Assembly (NCBI GenBank): GCA_024696565.1
Contig: JAILGR010000003.1
Location: 1 to 10,872, forward strand
Length of the DNA: 10,872 bases
Direction of reading: 5' to 3'
DNA from: Acholeplasmatales bacterium
GTDB lineage: Bacteria > Bacillota_I > Bacilli_A > Acholeplasmatales > Anaeroplasmataceae
The translations under genes and the position numbers were made by a program. Each line of letters begins with the position of its first letter. Within the stretch, counting starts at the first letter, position 1. This document shows, in pieces, positions 1 through 6,090 of the stretch. A model generated the notes under the pieces. The model worked only from the letters and a program-made list of their open reading frames with translations. It did not search any database and was not told the DNA's origin.

Positions 1-161
1 AGTAAAAATTCATTACTAAGTCTAATGTTTGAAGCATCGTTTACAATCGTAACATTTATTAAGTTAAAGTCGATATTTTTTTGATTTAATATTGAATCTA
101 ATAAATTCTTTATTACAGATTCATCTTCACTATATTGTGGAATTATTATATCTAATAACAT
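1..161 (-). CDS. Family 2 glycosyltransferase, N-terminal fragment (runs off the left edge)
   Basis: Only the first 53 codons are present; the gene continues beyond base 1. The translation begins MLLDIIIPQYSEDESVIKN and continues with an LLDSILNQ segment and a strand ending INVTIVNDAS. This is the usual opening of a GT-A fold family 2 glycosyltransferase: a first beta strand IIIPxY, a helix ending in SILNQ, then a second strand ending in an acidic VND(A/G)S motif that contacts the nucleotide sugar. Such enzymes transfer sugars from UDP- or similar donors to cell-surface polysaccharides, teichoic acids or lipids. The donor and acceptor cannot be told from this fragment. The ATG is preceded by a GGAG ribosome binding site about 8 nt upstream, and there is no signal peptide. 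It is probably transcribed alone from the promoter at 185-214, since the flavodiiron gene upstream ends in its own terminator. Confidence 0.75.
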   Translation of the reverse strand, partial: MLLDIIIPQYSEDESVIKNLLDSILNQKNIDFNLINVTIVNDASNIRLSNEFL

Positions 162-184
162 AAAATCAACTCCAAACTATAAAT

Positions 185-214
185 ATTATATCACAAGCTC
201 TTATAGGCACACAA
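185..214 (-). promoter_or_regulatory. Sigma-A promoter with extended -10 for the glycosyltransferase gene
   Basis: On the minus strand a perfect TATAAT (185-190) is preceded by TGA (191-193), giving the TGnTATAAT extended -10 form. A partial -35, TTGTGT (209-214), lies 18 bp upstream. The -35 sits at the very end of the T-tract of the preceding terminator. The distance to the ATG at 161 leaves a short leader of under 20 nt that includes the GGAG site. Confidence 0.6.
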
Positions 215-251
215 GAAAAAAGAAAAAGGTGTAGATTATTAAACCTACACC
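211..251 (-). terminator. Intrinsic terminator of the flavodiiron protein gene
   Basis: GGTGTAG (228-234) pairs with CTACACC (245-251). The stem is extended inward by two A-T pairs past one mismatch. On the minus strand the stem is followed by a long interrupted T-tract (213-227, TTTTTCTTTTTTCTT). It begins 12 nt after the TAA stop of the flavodiiron gene, so it is oriented to end that transcript. Confidence 0.85.
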
Positions 252-263
252 ATAAATACCATT

Positions 264-2054
264 TTATTCAATTTTTTCAAAATCAGAAGCACCATGTTTA
301 CATAATGGACAAACATAATCATCAGGTAGTTCATCACCTTCATAAACATAGCCACAGACTTTACATACATATCCTTTTTTGCCTTCAGATTCAGGCTTTG
401 GTTTAACATTATTTTGATAATATGTATAAGTCATAGTTTCTATTTTATTAATTACTCTAGCTTCTTCAACTGAACAAATAAACATACCATGAGTATCTAA
501 ATCTATATAAGATTCTACTTTTAAAGACATAAAGGAATTAATATATCTTCCTAAGAATACTAAACCATTATCCGATCTAAATACCTCTTGGTTAGCAAAT
601 TTATCAACTTCTCTACCACTTTGGAAGCCAAATGTTTTAAAGATATCAAATGGAGCTTCTATAGATAATGTATTAACATTCATCTTACCAGTTTGTTTAA
701 TAACATGATGAGAATAATTTTGTTTATTAATAGATACAGCTATACGGTTAGGATTAGATGTTAACTGCATTACAGTATTACCAATCATACCATTATCTTT
801 TTTACCATCATTTGATGTAATAACATATAAGCCATACCCGATATTAAATAAGGCAGTTAAATCGTTTTTATTAGCAGTATCTTTATTTTGAGCTACATAT
901 TCAATAGTCATTTCATCTACTAATTTATCCATTTGTTCTAATGTGTCTTGATTAATAGCTGATTTAATATGAACTACATTTTGATAAAAGGATAAATTCT
1001 TAGAATTCTCTAACATTTGCTTCATACATTTAGCAGCAAGAGGAGCCCATGTGCCATTTTCCATTAATGCTATTTTTCTATTTTGGAAGTTTCTTTCCGT
1101 TAAATGATTAATAAATTCTTTCATAAAAGGATAGATATCCGCATTATATGTAGTAGTTGCTAAAACAATTTTACCAAATTTAAATGCTGCATCTACTGCC
1201 TTAGCCATATCACATCTTGCTAAATCATATACTTCAACCTTTGGAGCGCCTTTAGCTTTTAATTTAGCTTCTAACTTTAAAACAGCCTCTTTAGTATGAC
1301 CATATACTGATGTATAGCATATACAAATACCTTCTTGTTCAACTCTATATGATGACCAAATATCATATAAATTCAAATAATATTCTAAATTGGAATTTAA
1401 TACTGGTCCATGTAATGGACATATCATTTGAATATCTAAATTAGCCGCTTTCTTTAATAAAGCTTGAACCTGAACACCATATTTACCAACAATACCAATA
1501 TAGTATCTTCTTGCTTCATCTACCCAATCTTCAGTTACATCTAATGCCCCAAACTTTCCAAAGCCATCCGCACTAAACAATACTTTATCATAATCATCAT
1601 AAGTAACCATTACTTCTGGCCAGTGAACCATAGGAGCGGCAACAAAATGTAATGTATGCTTACCAAGTGGTAATTGGTTACCTTCTGCAATAACAATTTG
1701 TCTATCAGAAAAATCAGTACCAAAAAAGTTTTGCATCATAGAAAAAGCTTTAGCTGATGATACTATTAAAGTATTTTTATATAAATTCATAAAATTTAAA
1801 ATATTTGCGGAATGGTCTGGCTCCATATGTTGAATAACTAAATAATCAGGTTCTTTTTTTCCTAATAAACTAGCCAAATTATCTAACCATTCATGAGTAA
1901 AATTTTTATCAACAGTATCCATTACACATATCTTTTCATCCATAATGACATAAGAATTATAACTCATACCATTTTTAACTTTATATTGACCTTCAAATAA
2001 ATCTATTTTATGGTCATTAACTCCAACATATTTAATATCATTAGTAATATACAT
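264..2054 (-). CDS. Flavodiiron protein with flavin reductase-like and rubredoxin domains
   Basis: This is a cytoplasmic O2 and/or NO reductase of the FprA/flavorubredoxin family, 596 aa. It reduces O2 to water or NO to N2O at a non-haem diiron site. Residues 1-240 are the metallo-beta-lactamase-fold core with a complete set of iron ligands: H76, E78, D80 (HMEPDH motif), H144, D163 and H215. Residues about 241-385 are a flavodoxin domain whose FMN loop is TSVYGHT (248-254). Residues about 398-545 resemble the FMN-binding flavin reductase/split-barrel domain. The C-terminus (561-596) is a short-form rubredoxin with CKVC (564-567) and CPLC (582-585) separated by 14 residues, as in rubrerythrins. 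The chain could therefore pass electrons internally from the rubredoxin iron to FMN to the diiron centre. The start is set by AAAGGAGG 6 nt upstream. It has its own promoter and terminator. The preferred substrate, O2 or NO, cannot be decided from sequence. Confidence 0.93.
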   Translation of the reverse strand: MYITNDIKYVGVNDHKIDLFEGQYKVKNGMSYNSYVIMDEKICVMDTVDKNFTHEWLDNLASLLGKKEPDYLVIQHMEPDHSANILNFMNLYKNTLIVSSAKAFSMMQNFFGTDFSDRQIVIAEGNQLPLGKHTLHFVAAPMVHWPEVMVTYDDYDKVLFSADGFGKFGALDVTEDWVDEARRYYIGIVGKYGVQVQALLKKAANLDIQMICPLHGPVLNSNLEYYLNLYDIWSSYRVEQEGICICYTSVYGHTKEAVLKLEAKLKAKGAPKVEVYDLARCDMAKAVDAAFKFGKIVLATTTYNADIYPFMKEFINHLTERNFQNRKIALMENGTWAPLAAKCMKQMLENSKNLSFYQNVVHIKSAINQDTLEQMDKLVDEMTIEYVAQNKDTANKNDLTALFNIGYGLYVITSNDGKKDNGMIGNTVMQLTSNPNRIAVSINKQNYSHHVIKQTGKMNVNTLSIEAPFDIFKTFGFQSGREVDKFANQEVFRSDNGLVFLGRYINSFMSLKVESYIDLDTHGMFICSVEEARVINKIETMTYTYYQNNVKPKPESEGKKGYVCKVCGYVYEGDELPDDYVCPLCKHGASDFEKIE

Positions 2055-2086
2055 AAAAAGCCTCCTTTAATCGTTCTACTTGATTA

Positions 2087-2115
2087 ATTATAACATACTT
2101 TCATTAATTAAACAT
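2087..2115 (-). promoter_or_regulatory. Extended -10 promoter for the flavodiiron gene
   Basis: On the minus strand TATAAT (2087-2092) is preceded by TGT (2093-2095), an extended -10. The -35 region (2109-2115, ATGTTTA-like) is poor, consistent with reliance on the TGn element. It lies just downstream of the nitroreductase terminator and about 30 nt before the AAAGGAGG site of the flavodiiron gene. No clear operator palindrome for a redox regulator is visible. Confidence 0.55.
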
Positions 2116-2122
2116 TATAATT

Positions 2123-2146
2123 AAAGAAAAAAGCACCAATTGGTGC
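2123..2146 (-). terminator. Intrinsic terminator of the nitroreductase gene
   Basis: A perfect palindrome, GCACCAATTGGTGC (2133-2146), forms a 5-bp GC-rich stem with an AATT loop. On the minus strand it is followed by TTTTTTCTTT (2123-2132). It starts 6 nt after the nitroreductase TGA stop. Confidence 0.85.
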
Positions 2147-2152
2147 ATTTTA

Positions 2153-2668
2153 TCATTTAATCCAAAAGACTCTATTATCTTTAATTATCTTTTCTTTTGC
2201 TCCTTTTTCTAATGAATAACCTAAAGCTACATGACCTACTCCCTCATATTCATCTAAGTCAAGCTTAATAGATTTTAAAATTTCTTTTCCTTCATTAGAT
2301 TCTAATTCTTCTTTAGCTCTATGTATCCAACAAGAACCAAGACCTTGATTTGTTGCCTCAATCATCATATTTTCAATCATACAAGCACCATCATATGGAC
2401 TATTTCGCCATTTTTTCACTGCCACAAGTAAAATAACAGGTGCACCATAAAAAGGATCAATTCCTTCATTATTCATGATCTTAGCATTTAAAGTAGATAT
2501 TTTATCTCTTACTTCTTTATTAGTAATAGCAACAATAATCCCATACTGATATCCCATGCCACTAGCTGCATGTAATCCTGCATTAATCACTTCATTGATT
2601 TTTTCTTCTTCTGGCATTTTACTATCATAATTTCTACAACTTCTCCTTAGTTCTAGTTCTTTTAACAT
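2153..2668 (-). CDS. Nitroreductase family protein (FMN-dependent NAD(P)H oxidoreductase)
   Basis: This is a 171-residue protein of the small nitroreductase family, a cytoplasmic homodimeric FMN enzyme that reduces nitro compounds, quinones or similar acceptors with NAD(P)H. Visible family marks are the N-terminal FMN phosphate-binding segment LRRSCRNYD (7-15), the AASG turn (34-37) where relatives have an APS-N motif, FYGAPVILLV (73-82) and the helix DGACMIENMMIEATNQGLGS (93-112). The end GVGHVALGYSLE (143-154) corresponds to the conserved G-x-ALGYP strand. At 171 aa it is at the short end of the family, which fits the compact ferredoxin-less type. The ATG has AAAGGAGGAA upstream. The gene appears monocistronic and lies next to the flavodiiron gene, another flavin-based redox enzyme, but each has its own promoter. 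The physiological substrate is not predictable. Confidence 0.88.
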   Translation of the reverse strand: MLKELELRRSCRNYDSKMPEEEKINEVINAGLHAASGMGYQYGIIVAITNKEVRDKISTLNAKIMNNEGIDPFYGAPVILLVAVKKWRNSPYDGACMIENMMIEATNQGLGSCWIHRAKEELESNEGKEILKSIKLDLDEYEGVGHVALGYSLEKGAKEKIIKDNRVFWIK

Positions 2669-2690
2669 AAAACTTCCTCCTTTAAATATA

Positions 2691-2719
2691 ATTATACTTT
2701 AGTTAGAAAAAGAAAAAAA
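2691..2719 (-). promoter_or_regulatory. Probable promoter of the nitroreductase gene (weak -35)
   Basis: A perfect TATAAT lies on the minus strand at 2691-2696. The expected -35 position (2714-2719) contains only a T-run, so the -35 match is poor. The element is suitably placed, directly upstream of the AAAGGAGGAA site and ATG at 2668. Position and -10 quality are the only support. Confidence 0.4.
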
Positions 2720-2774
2720 GATGACTTATTTATAAAATTTTACAACAATAAAAACATAAAAGGAAGTTGTAAAT

Positions 2775-3111
2775 ATGAAATATAATTTAATAAAATTTGA
2801 AGATGGAGATTTTAGTATAGATGTTAATGTATCACCAGATGAAGATACAATATGGTTAACACAAGAACAAATCGCCAAACTATATGATAGAGACATTTCA
2901 GTTATTTCAAGACATATCAAAAATATTTTAAATGAAAATGAATGTGATGAAAGCAATGTGCGAAAAACGCACTTTCCTTTTTCTGATAAACCTATTACAA
3001 TTTATGATTTAAATATAATTTTATGTTGGTTATAGAGTGAAATCTATAAGAGGCAATCAATTTAGAAAATAGGCTAAAGAAATGATATTAGAAAAAAGAA
3101 AAAAGGCTTGA
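2775..3111 (+). pseudogene. RhuM-family protein remnant (frameshifted, amber-interrupted and truncated)
   Basis: The N-terminal 83 codons look like the start of a RhuM-family (virulence RhuM) protein: FEDGDFSIDVNVS, then TIWLTQEQIAKLYDRDISVI (26-45), RHIKNILNENE and DKPITIYDLNIIL. In frame it stops at TAG 3033-3035 after CWL. Shifting frame at 3025 restores the family continuation VGYRVKSIRGNQFRK (3025-3069). That frame then meets TAG (3070-3072) exactly where the conserved Trp of an FRxWA motif is expected, continues as AKEMILEKRKKA and ends at TGA 3109-3111. So there is one frameshift (two bases lost from a likely Ser codon, or one gained) and a probable TGG-to-TAG change. Intact members are around 300 residues; the remainder is missing. 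AAAAGGAAG (2758-2766) still provides a ribosome binding site, so an 86-residue stub could be made. RhuM proteins occur mostly in accessory and mobile regions; their biochemical role is unclear. Confidence 0.8.
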
Positions 3112-3127
3112 TGAAATCATCAAACCT
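3092..3127 (-). terminator. Intrinsic terminator of the tRNA-Leu gene
   Basis: A 10-bp stem (3104-3113 with 3118-3127) closes a 4-nt loop. On the minus strand the single non-Watson-Crick position is a U-G wobble, whereas on the plus strand it would be a C-A mismatch, so the hairpin is built for leftward transcripts. It is followed by TTTTTCTTTTTT (3092-3103) and lies 12 nt beyond the tRNA CCA end. It overlaps the 3' end of the RhuM remnant. Confidence 0.88.
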
Positions 3128-3139
3128 GTCTTTTTAAAA

Positions 3140-3223
3140 TGGTGCCCGAAACAGGACTTGAACCTGCACGCTCGTCGCAATAGATTCTAAGTCTATCGTG
3201 TCTGCCAATTCCACCATTCGGGC
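3140..3223 (-). tRNA. tRNA-Leu (anticodon UAG), CCA encoded
   Basis: The 84-nt minus-strand sequence folds as a class II tRNA. The acceptor GCCCGAA (3217-3223) pairs with TTCGGGC, followed by A73 and an encoded CCA (3140-3142). The anticodon stem ATAGA/TCTAT is perfect around the loop CTTAGAA, giving anticodon UAG (complement of bases 3187-3189). A long variable arm typical of Leu/Ser tRNAs follows, and the T arm is GCAGG-TTCAAGT-CCTGT. The D arm carries the GG-containing loop TTGGCAGA. It decodes CUN leucine codons, chiefly CUA/CUG. It is a solitary tRNA gene with a strong promoter and its own terminator. Confidence 0.95.
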
Positions 3224-3237
3224 ATTTTTACTTACTA

Positions 3238-3251
3238 CAGTTTTCTAACTG
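3238..3251 (-). other. Small inverted repeat in the pre-tRNA leader
   Basis: CAGTT (3238-3242) and AACTG (3247-3251) form a 5-bp stem with a 4-nt loop between the promoter -10 and the mature tRNA 5' end. It lies in the 5' leader removed by RNase P, or at the transcription start. No function can be assigned; the short stem could be chance in AT-rich DNA. Confidence 0.35.
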
Positions 3252-3259
3252 CAATAAGT

Positions 3260-3288
3260 ATTATACATAAAGGATATTTAATTGTCAA
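3260..3288 (-). promoter_or_regulatory. Perfect consensus sigma-A promoter for tRNA-Leu
   Basis: On the minus strand TTGACA (3283-3288) and TATAAT (3260-3265) are separated by exactly 17 bp, matching consensus at all 12 hexamer positions. A T-rich stretch (TTTCTTTTTTTC) sits directly upstream of the -35 and could act as an UP element. Such strength is expected for a tRNA gene. The TSS should fall near 3253, giving a leader of about 30 nt. Confidence 0.9.
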
Positions 3289-3313
3289 GAAAAAAAGAAA
3301 CAGTTTTTAATCA

Positions 3314-4609
3314 TTATTTTTTAACGATTTCACCATATATTTTGCCATCTTTAATTAGAGTTATTTTAATATCAATAACCTTTGAAATTAATTCTTCTTG
3401 ATATGGTAAAACAACCTGTAAAAAGTTAGAAGTATGGCCCATCATTTGATTATTAGTTGTCTTTTGTTCAGGGATAAAATCTAATACCTTTCCAATAAAT
3501 TTATTAGCATATTCTAATTCTAATTCATTAGATAATTCAATTAATCTTTTGGCTCTATCTTTTTTATCAAAGTCATTAACTTGAGGCATTAAAGCTGCCT
3601 TAGTTCCTTTTCTAACTGAATATGGGAAAACATGTAACTTAGATAATTTTAATTCTTTACATAAATTATATGTTTCTAAAAATTCTTTTTCCGTTTCATA
3701 TGGGAATCCAACAATTACATCTGTAGTAATAGATATATCAGGTCTAGCACTTCTTATAGCTTTTACTTTTTCTATATAATCATTAACATTATATTTTCTT
3801 TCCATTTTGGATAAAACTAAATCAGACCCAGCCTGAAGTGGTAGGTGTAAATGGTTTGCTAAAACCTTATTTTCTTTCATAAGATTAATAAATTTATCAT
3901 CTACTTCATTCATTTCAATAGATGAAACACGTAATCTTTTTAAGCCTTTTACTTCTTTTAATATTTCTTCTACTAAATCAGAAAATTTAGTATCTCCATC
4001 TTTATATCTACCTGTATGAATTCCAGCAAGTACTACTTCTTTATAACCATTATTAGTAATTCTTTTTAATTCTTCAATAACTTCATCCTTAGGTTTAGAT
4101 CTAACAGGTCCTCTAGCATAAGGAATAATACAATAAGTACAGAAGTTTTCACAACCATCCTCTATTTTAACAAAAGCTCTTGTATGATCATAAGTAGTAA
4201 CACCTAGTTTTTCAAACTCTTGAGTTTCTAAGATATTTAAAATATCAATAGTTTTTTCTTTATGAGGATTATTTAACTTTTCAATTATTAAATCAACTGC
4301 CTTTTTCTTATTACCATTACCTATTAAAATATCTACACCATCAATATCTTTAGCATCAGAATTAGTTTGGATGAAACAACCCATTGCACAGATAATAGCA
4401 TTAGGGTTTAACTTGATACATTTATGAATCATCTTTCTAGATTTAGCATCAGCCATATTAGTTACACTACATGTATTGATAATAAAAACATCACAATCAC
4501 TTGATGGTTCTACAACTAAAAAGCCATTTTCAATTAATAAATTTTTTAAGGCATTTGATTCATATATATTTACTTTACAGCCTAAAGTTATAAAACCAAC
4601 ACGTTTCAT
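3314..4609 (-). CDS. mtaB: tRNA (N6-L-threonylcarbamoyladenosine37-C2)-methylthiotransferase MtaB
   Basis: This radical SAM enzyme adds a methylthio group to t6A37, making ms2t6A next to the anticodon of tRNAs that read ANN codons. It is 431 aa, normal for the family. The N-terminal UPF0004 domain (1-about 110) carries the auxiliary [4Fe-4S] cysteines C11 (LGCKVN), C47 (NTCSVT) and C78 (MGCF). The radical SAM core has the CxxxCxxC triad C153, C157 and C160 (DGCENFCTYC), and includes HLHLPLQAGSD (253-263). The C-terminal 60 or so residues fit a TRAM RNA-binding domain. I prefer MtaB over MiaB because of the LGCKVN N-terminus and the position directly after rsmE, as yqeV follows yqeU in B. subtilis. 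Its ATG overlaps the rsmE stop (ATGA, 4606-4609), implying translational coupling. No convincing terminator hairpin follows its TAA, so some transcripts may run into the tRNA-Leu gene. Confidence 0.93.
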   Translation of the reverse strand: MKRVGFITLGCKVNIYESNALKNLLIENGFLVVEPSSDCDVFIINTCSVTNMADAKSRKMIHKCIKLNPNAIICAMGCFIQTNSDAKDIDGVDILIGNGNKKKAVDLIIEKLNNPHKEKTIDILNILETQEFEKLGVTTYDHTRAFVKIEDGCENFCTYCIIPYARGPVRSKPKDEVIEELKRITNNGYKEVVLAGIHTGRYKDGDTKFSDLVEEILKEVKGLKRLRVSSIEMNEVDDKFINLMKENKVLANHLHLPLQAGSDLVLSKMERKYNVNDYIEKVKAIRSARPDISITTDVIVGFPYETEKEFLETYNLCKELKLSKLHVFPYSVRKGTKAALMPQVNDFDKKDRAKRLIELSNELELEYANKFIGKVLDFIPEQKTTNNQMMGHTSNFLQVVLPYQEELISKVIDIKITLIKDGKIYGEIVKK

Positions 4610-5343
4610 TTTTTTAACTCCATTTCATAGCTTATTGAAGATAATACATAAAATACTGCCGTTTCAGTTCTTAAAATTCTTTTACCTAAAGCGCATGGTA
4701 TAAACCCTTTATTTAATAAATAATCTAATTCAGAATCATCAATTCCACCCTCAGGACCAATTAAAACACATACATTTTGGCCTTGTTTTAAATTTGATAC
4801 AATATTCTTAAAATTAGTTAATTCACCATTTTTAGCATTTTCTTCATAGCATAATATTTTTACATCATATGATGAAAAATCAATATTTTTTAAATAGCTT
4901 ATTTCATCAATAGTAGGTATTTTAGATCTAAAAGATTGTTCTGCAGCCTCTTTAGCTATTTTCTTAAATCTTTCTAGCTTAGAATCAATCTTTTTTTCTT
5001 CTAGTTTAACAACACTTCTTTTCATGAAGGTTGGAACTATTTTAGATGCCCCAAGTTCTGTAGCATGCTTAATTATTTCTTCCATTTTATCAGATTTTGG
5101 ATATCCTTGATAAATAGATACAAAAACCGGCAATTCCATATCACCGGCTTTTTCTTCTAAAATTTCAAATGATACCTCATCTTTAGTTATGTTCTTTACT
5201 TTAGCTAAATAATTCTTTTCTAAGTCAGATACCATAATAGTTTCCCCGCCTCTAAATCTTAAGACAGTTGCTATTTGATATGCATCACTACCTTTAATCT
5301 TATTAGCTAATAGGTCTTCTTTACTGATGAAGTATTTTTGCAT
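4606..5343 (-). CDS. rsmE: 16S rRNA (uracil(1498)-N(3))-methyltransferase RsmE
   Basis: This SAM-dependent SPOUT-class methyltransferase makes m3U1498 in helix 44 of 16S rRNA, acting on the assembled 30S subunit. The length of 245 aa matches the family. The N-terminal PUA-like barrel spans about 1-70, including LRFRGGETIMVSD (28-40). The SPOUT domain follows, with QGYPKSDKMEEIIKHATELG (79-98), the AAEQSFRSKIP region (133-143), the knot loop IGPEGG (195-200) and ALGKRILRTETA (218-229), which together form the SAM site. The usual second Arg-Asn of the EQS-RN motif is changed to Arg-Ser here, a minor variation. The start is supported by AAGGAA inside the end of the upstream gene, and there is only one base between that gene's TAA and this ATG. 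The downstream mtaB overlaps by 4 nt. Gene order matches the B. subtilis yqeU-yqeV pair. Confidence 0.94.
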   Translation of the reverse strand: MQKYFISKEDLLANKIKGSDAYQIATVLRFRGGETIMVSDLEKNYLAKVKNITKDEVSFEILEEKAGDMELPVFVSIYQGYPKSDKMEEIIKHATELGASKIVPTFMKRSVVKLEEKKIDSKLERFKKIAKEAAEQSFRSKIPTIDEISYLKNIDFSSYDVKILCYEENAKNGELTNFKNIVSNLKQGQNVCVLIGPEGGIDDSELDYLLNKGFIPCALGKRILRTETAVFYVLSSISYEMELKK

Positions 5344-5344
5344 A

Positions 5345-6007
5345 TTATTGTTCCTTATATTTTTGATATTTGATATGTGCTAATACCATCAATATAGTTG
5401 CAATCACACTAGAACCAATTAAAGCTCCAGAATAGAAGAATATAACAGTAATAGCATAAACTGAATCTCCATTTGGATTAACTGCAGCTGATGTAACATA
5501 AATCAATGAAAATACAAATGATAATAATGTGAAAAATAATAAAGCAAAATATGCAATATGAGCACCAATATAGAATGCTTTGACAGAACCATTTAAATTT
5601 TTATGTGCGGCATTAATTAACATTTGATAAGTTTCTTCATCAACAGCATCAGTAATAATACAATCATATGCATATGGTGCCATTTCTTTTTTATTTTCTA
5701 AATCCGCCTTATCAGCTTCAACTAATGGACAAATAAATACTAACTCCATAGTATCTAAATCTTGGTATAAATCATATAAGCCTTTATATTTTCTACCTTC
5801 AATTTTAATATATTTTCTAAAATCAACTTCAGTTAATTCTTTTTGTTCAAAACAACCAAATTTAACTAAATTAACTGCCTTTTCATAAGCTTGTCTATTA
5901 TTTTCAGCTAATAAAAGTTTTTGATATTCTTTTAATTTCTTTTCATTTGGTTTTTCAAAAGAATCCTTTTCAACTTCTTCTAACTCCTCAACCTTTAATT
6001 GTTCCAT
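5345..6007 (-). CDS. Unrecognised two-TM membrane protein in the prmA position
   Basis: I do not recognise this 220-residue protein. The first 140 residues are hydrophilic and strongly charged, with an acidic start (EELEEVEKDSFE) and no signal peptide. Two clear hydrophobic helices follow, at about 145-171 (FYIGAHIAYFALLFF...) and 184-210 (YAITVIFFYSGALIGSS...), with a basic tail HIKYQKYKEQ. The predicted topology is a cytoplasmic N-domain, a hairpin of two TM helices with a short outside loop (VNPNGDS), and a cytoplasmic C-terminus. It has an excellent ribosome binding site (AGGAGGTG) and ends 1 nt before rsmE, so it is the first gene of a three-gene unit. In B. subtilis this slot, between dnaJ and rsmE, is held by prmA (ribosomal protein L11 methyltransferase). 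This protein has no SAM-binding motif and is not PrmA. Two cysteines (C52, C93) and C116 are scattered, not a metal motif. A role in ribosome or membrane stress is only a guess from context. Confidence 0.85.
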   Translation of the reverse strand: MEQLKVEELEEVEKDSFEKPNEKKLKEYQKLLLAENNRQAYEKAVNLVKFGCFEQKELTEVDFRKYIKIEGRKYKGLYDLYQDLDTMELVFICPLVEADKADLENKKEMAPYAYDCIITDAVDEETYQMLINAAHKNLNGSVKAFYIGAHIAYFALLFFTLLSFVFSLIYVTSAAVNPNGDSVYAITVIFFYSGALIGSSVIATILMVLAHIKYQKYKEQ

Positions 6008-6035
6008 AAAGGCACCTCCTATTTAAACTATTGAT

Positions 6036-6065
6036 ATTATACAACATAAACATTACTCAATTCAA
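6036..6065 (-). promoter_or_regulatory. Promoter of the membrane protein-rsmE-mtaB unit
   Basis: On the minus strand TTGAAT (6060-6065) and a perfect TATAAT (6036-6041) are 18 bp apart. The -35 begins immediately after the T-tract of the dnaJ terminator. No CIRCE-like repeat is present here, so this unit should be independent of HrcA. Confidence 0.7.
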
Positions 6066-6090
6066 GAAAAAAGTCCAGTCATAGACTGGA
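6066..6090 (-). terminator. Intrinsic terminator of the hrcA-grpE-dnaK-dnaJ operon
   Basis: TCCAGTC (6074-6080) and GACTGGA (6084-6090) form a perfect 7-bp stem with a 3-nt loop. On the minus strand it is followed by CTTTTTTC (6066-6073). It starts 8 nt after the dnaJ TAA. Confidence 0.88.

Noticed and set aside
2726..2956. 76-codon minus-strand ORF rich in Ser/Phe/Ile opposite the RhuM remnant
   Set aside because: It is a shadow of the plus-strand reading frame, whose protein similarity is convincing. It has no ribosome binding site and a composition expected of antisense translation.
3025..3072. Programmed ribosomal frameshift in the RhuM gene
   Set aside because: There is no slippery heptamer or downstream structure at the frame change, and the second frame meets an amber codon 15 codons later, so decay is the simpler reading.
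3298..3310. AAACAGTTT palindrome with T-run after mtaB as a terminator
   Set aside because: The symmetric arms leave a one-base loop and contain a single G-C pair, so no stable hairpin can form.
3140..4609. Functional link between mtaB and the neighbouring tRNA-Leu
   Set aside because: MtaB acts on t6A37 tRNAs that have U36 (ANN codons). This tRNA has anticodon UAG with G36, so it is not an expected substrate; adjacency alone is no evidence.
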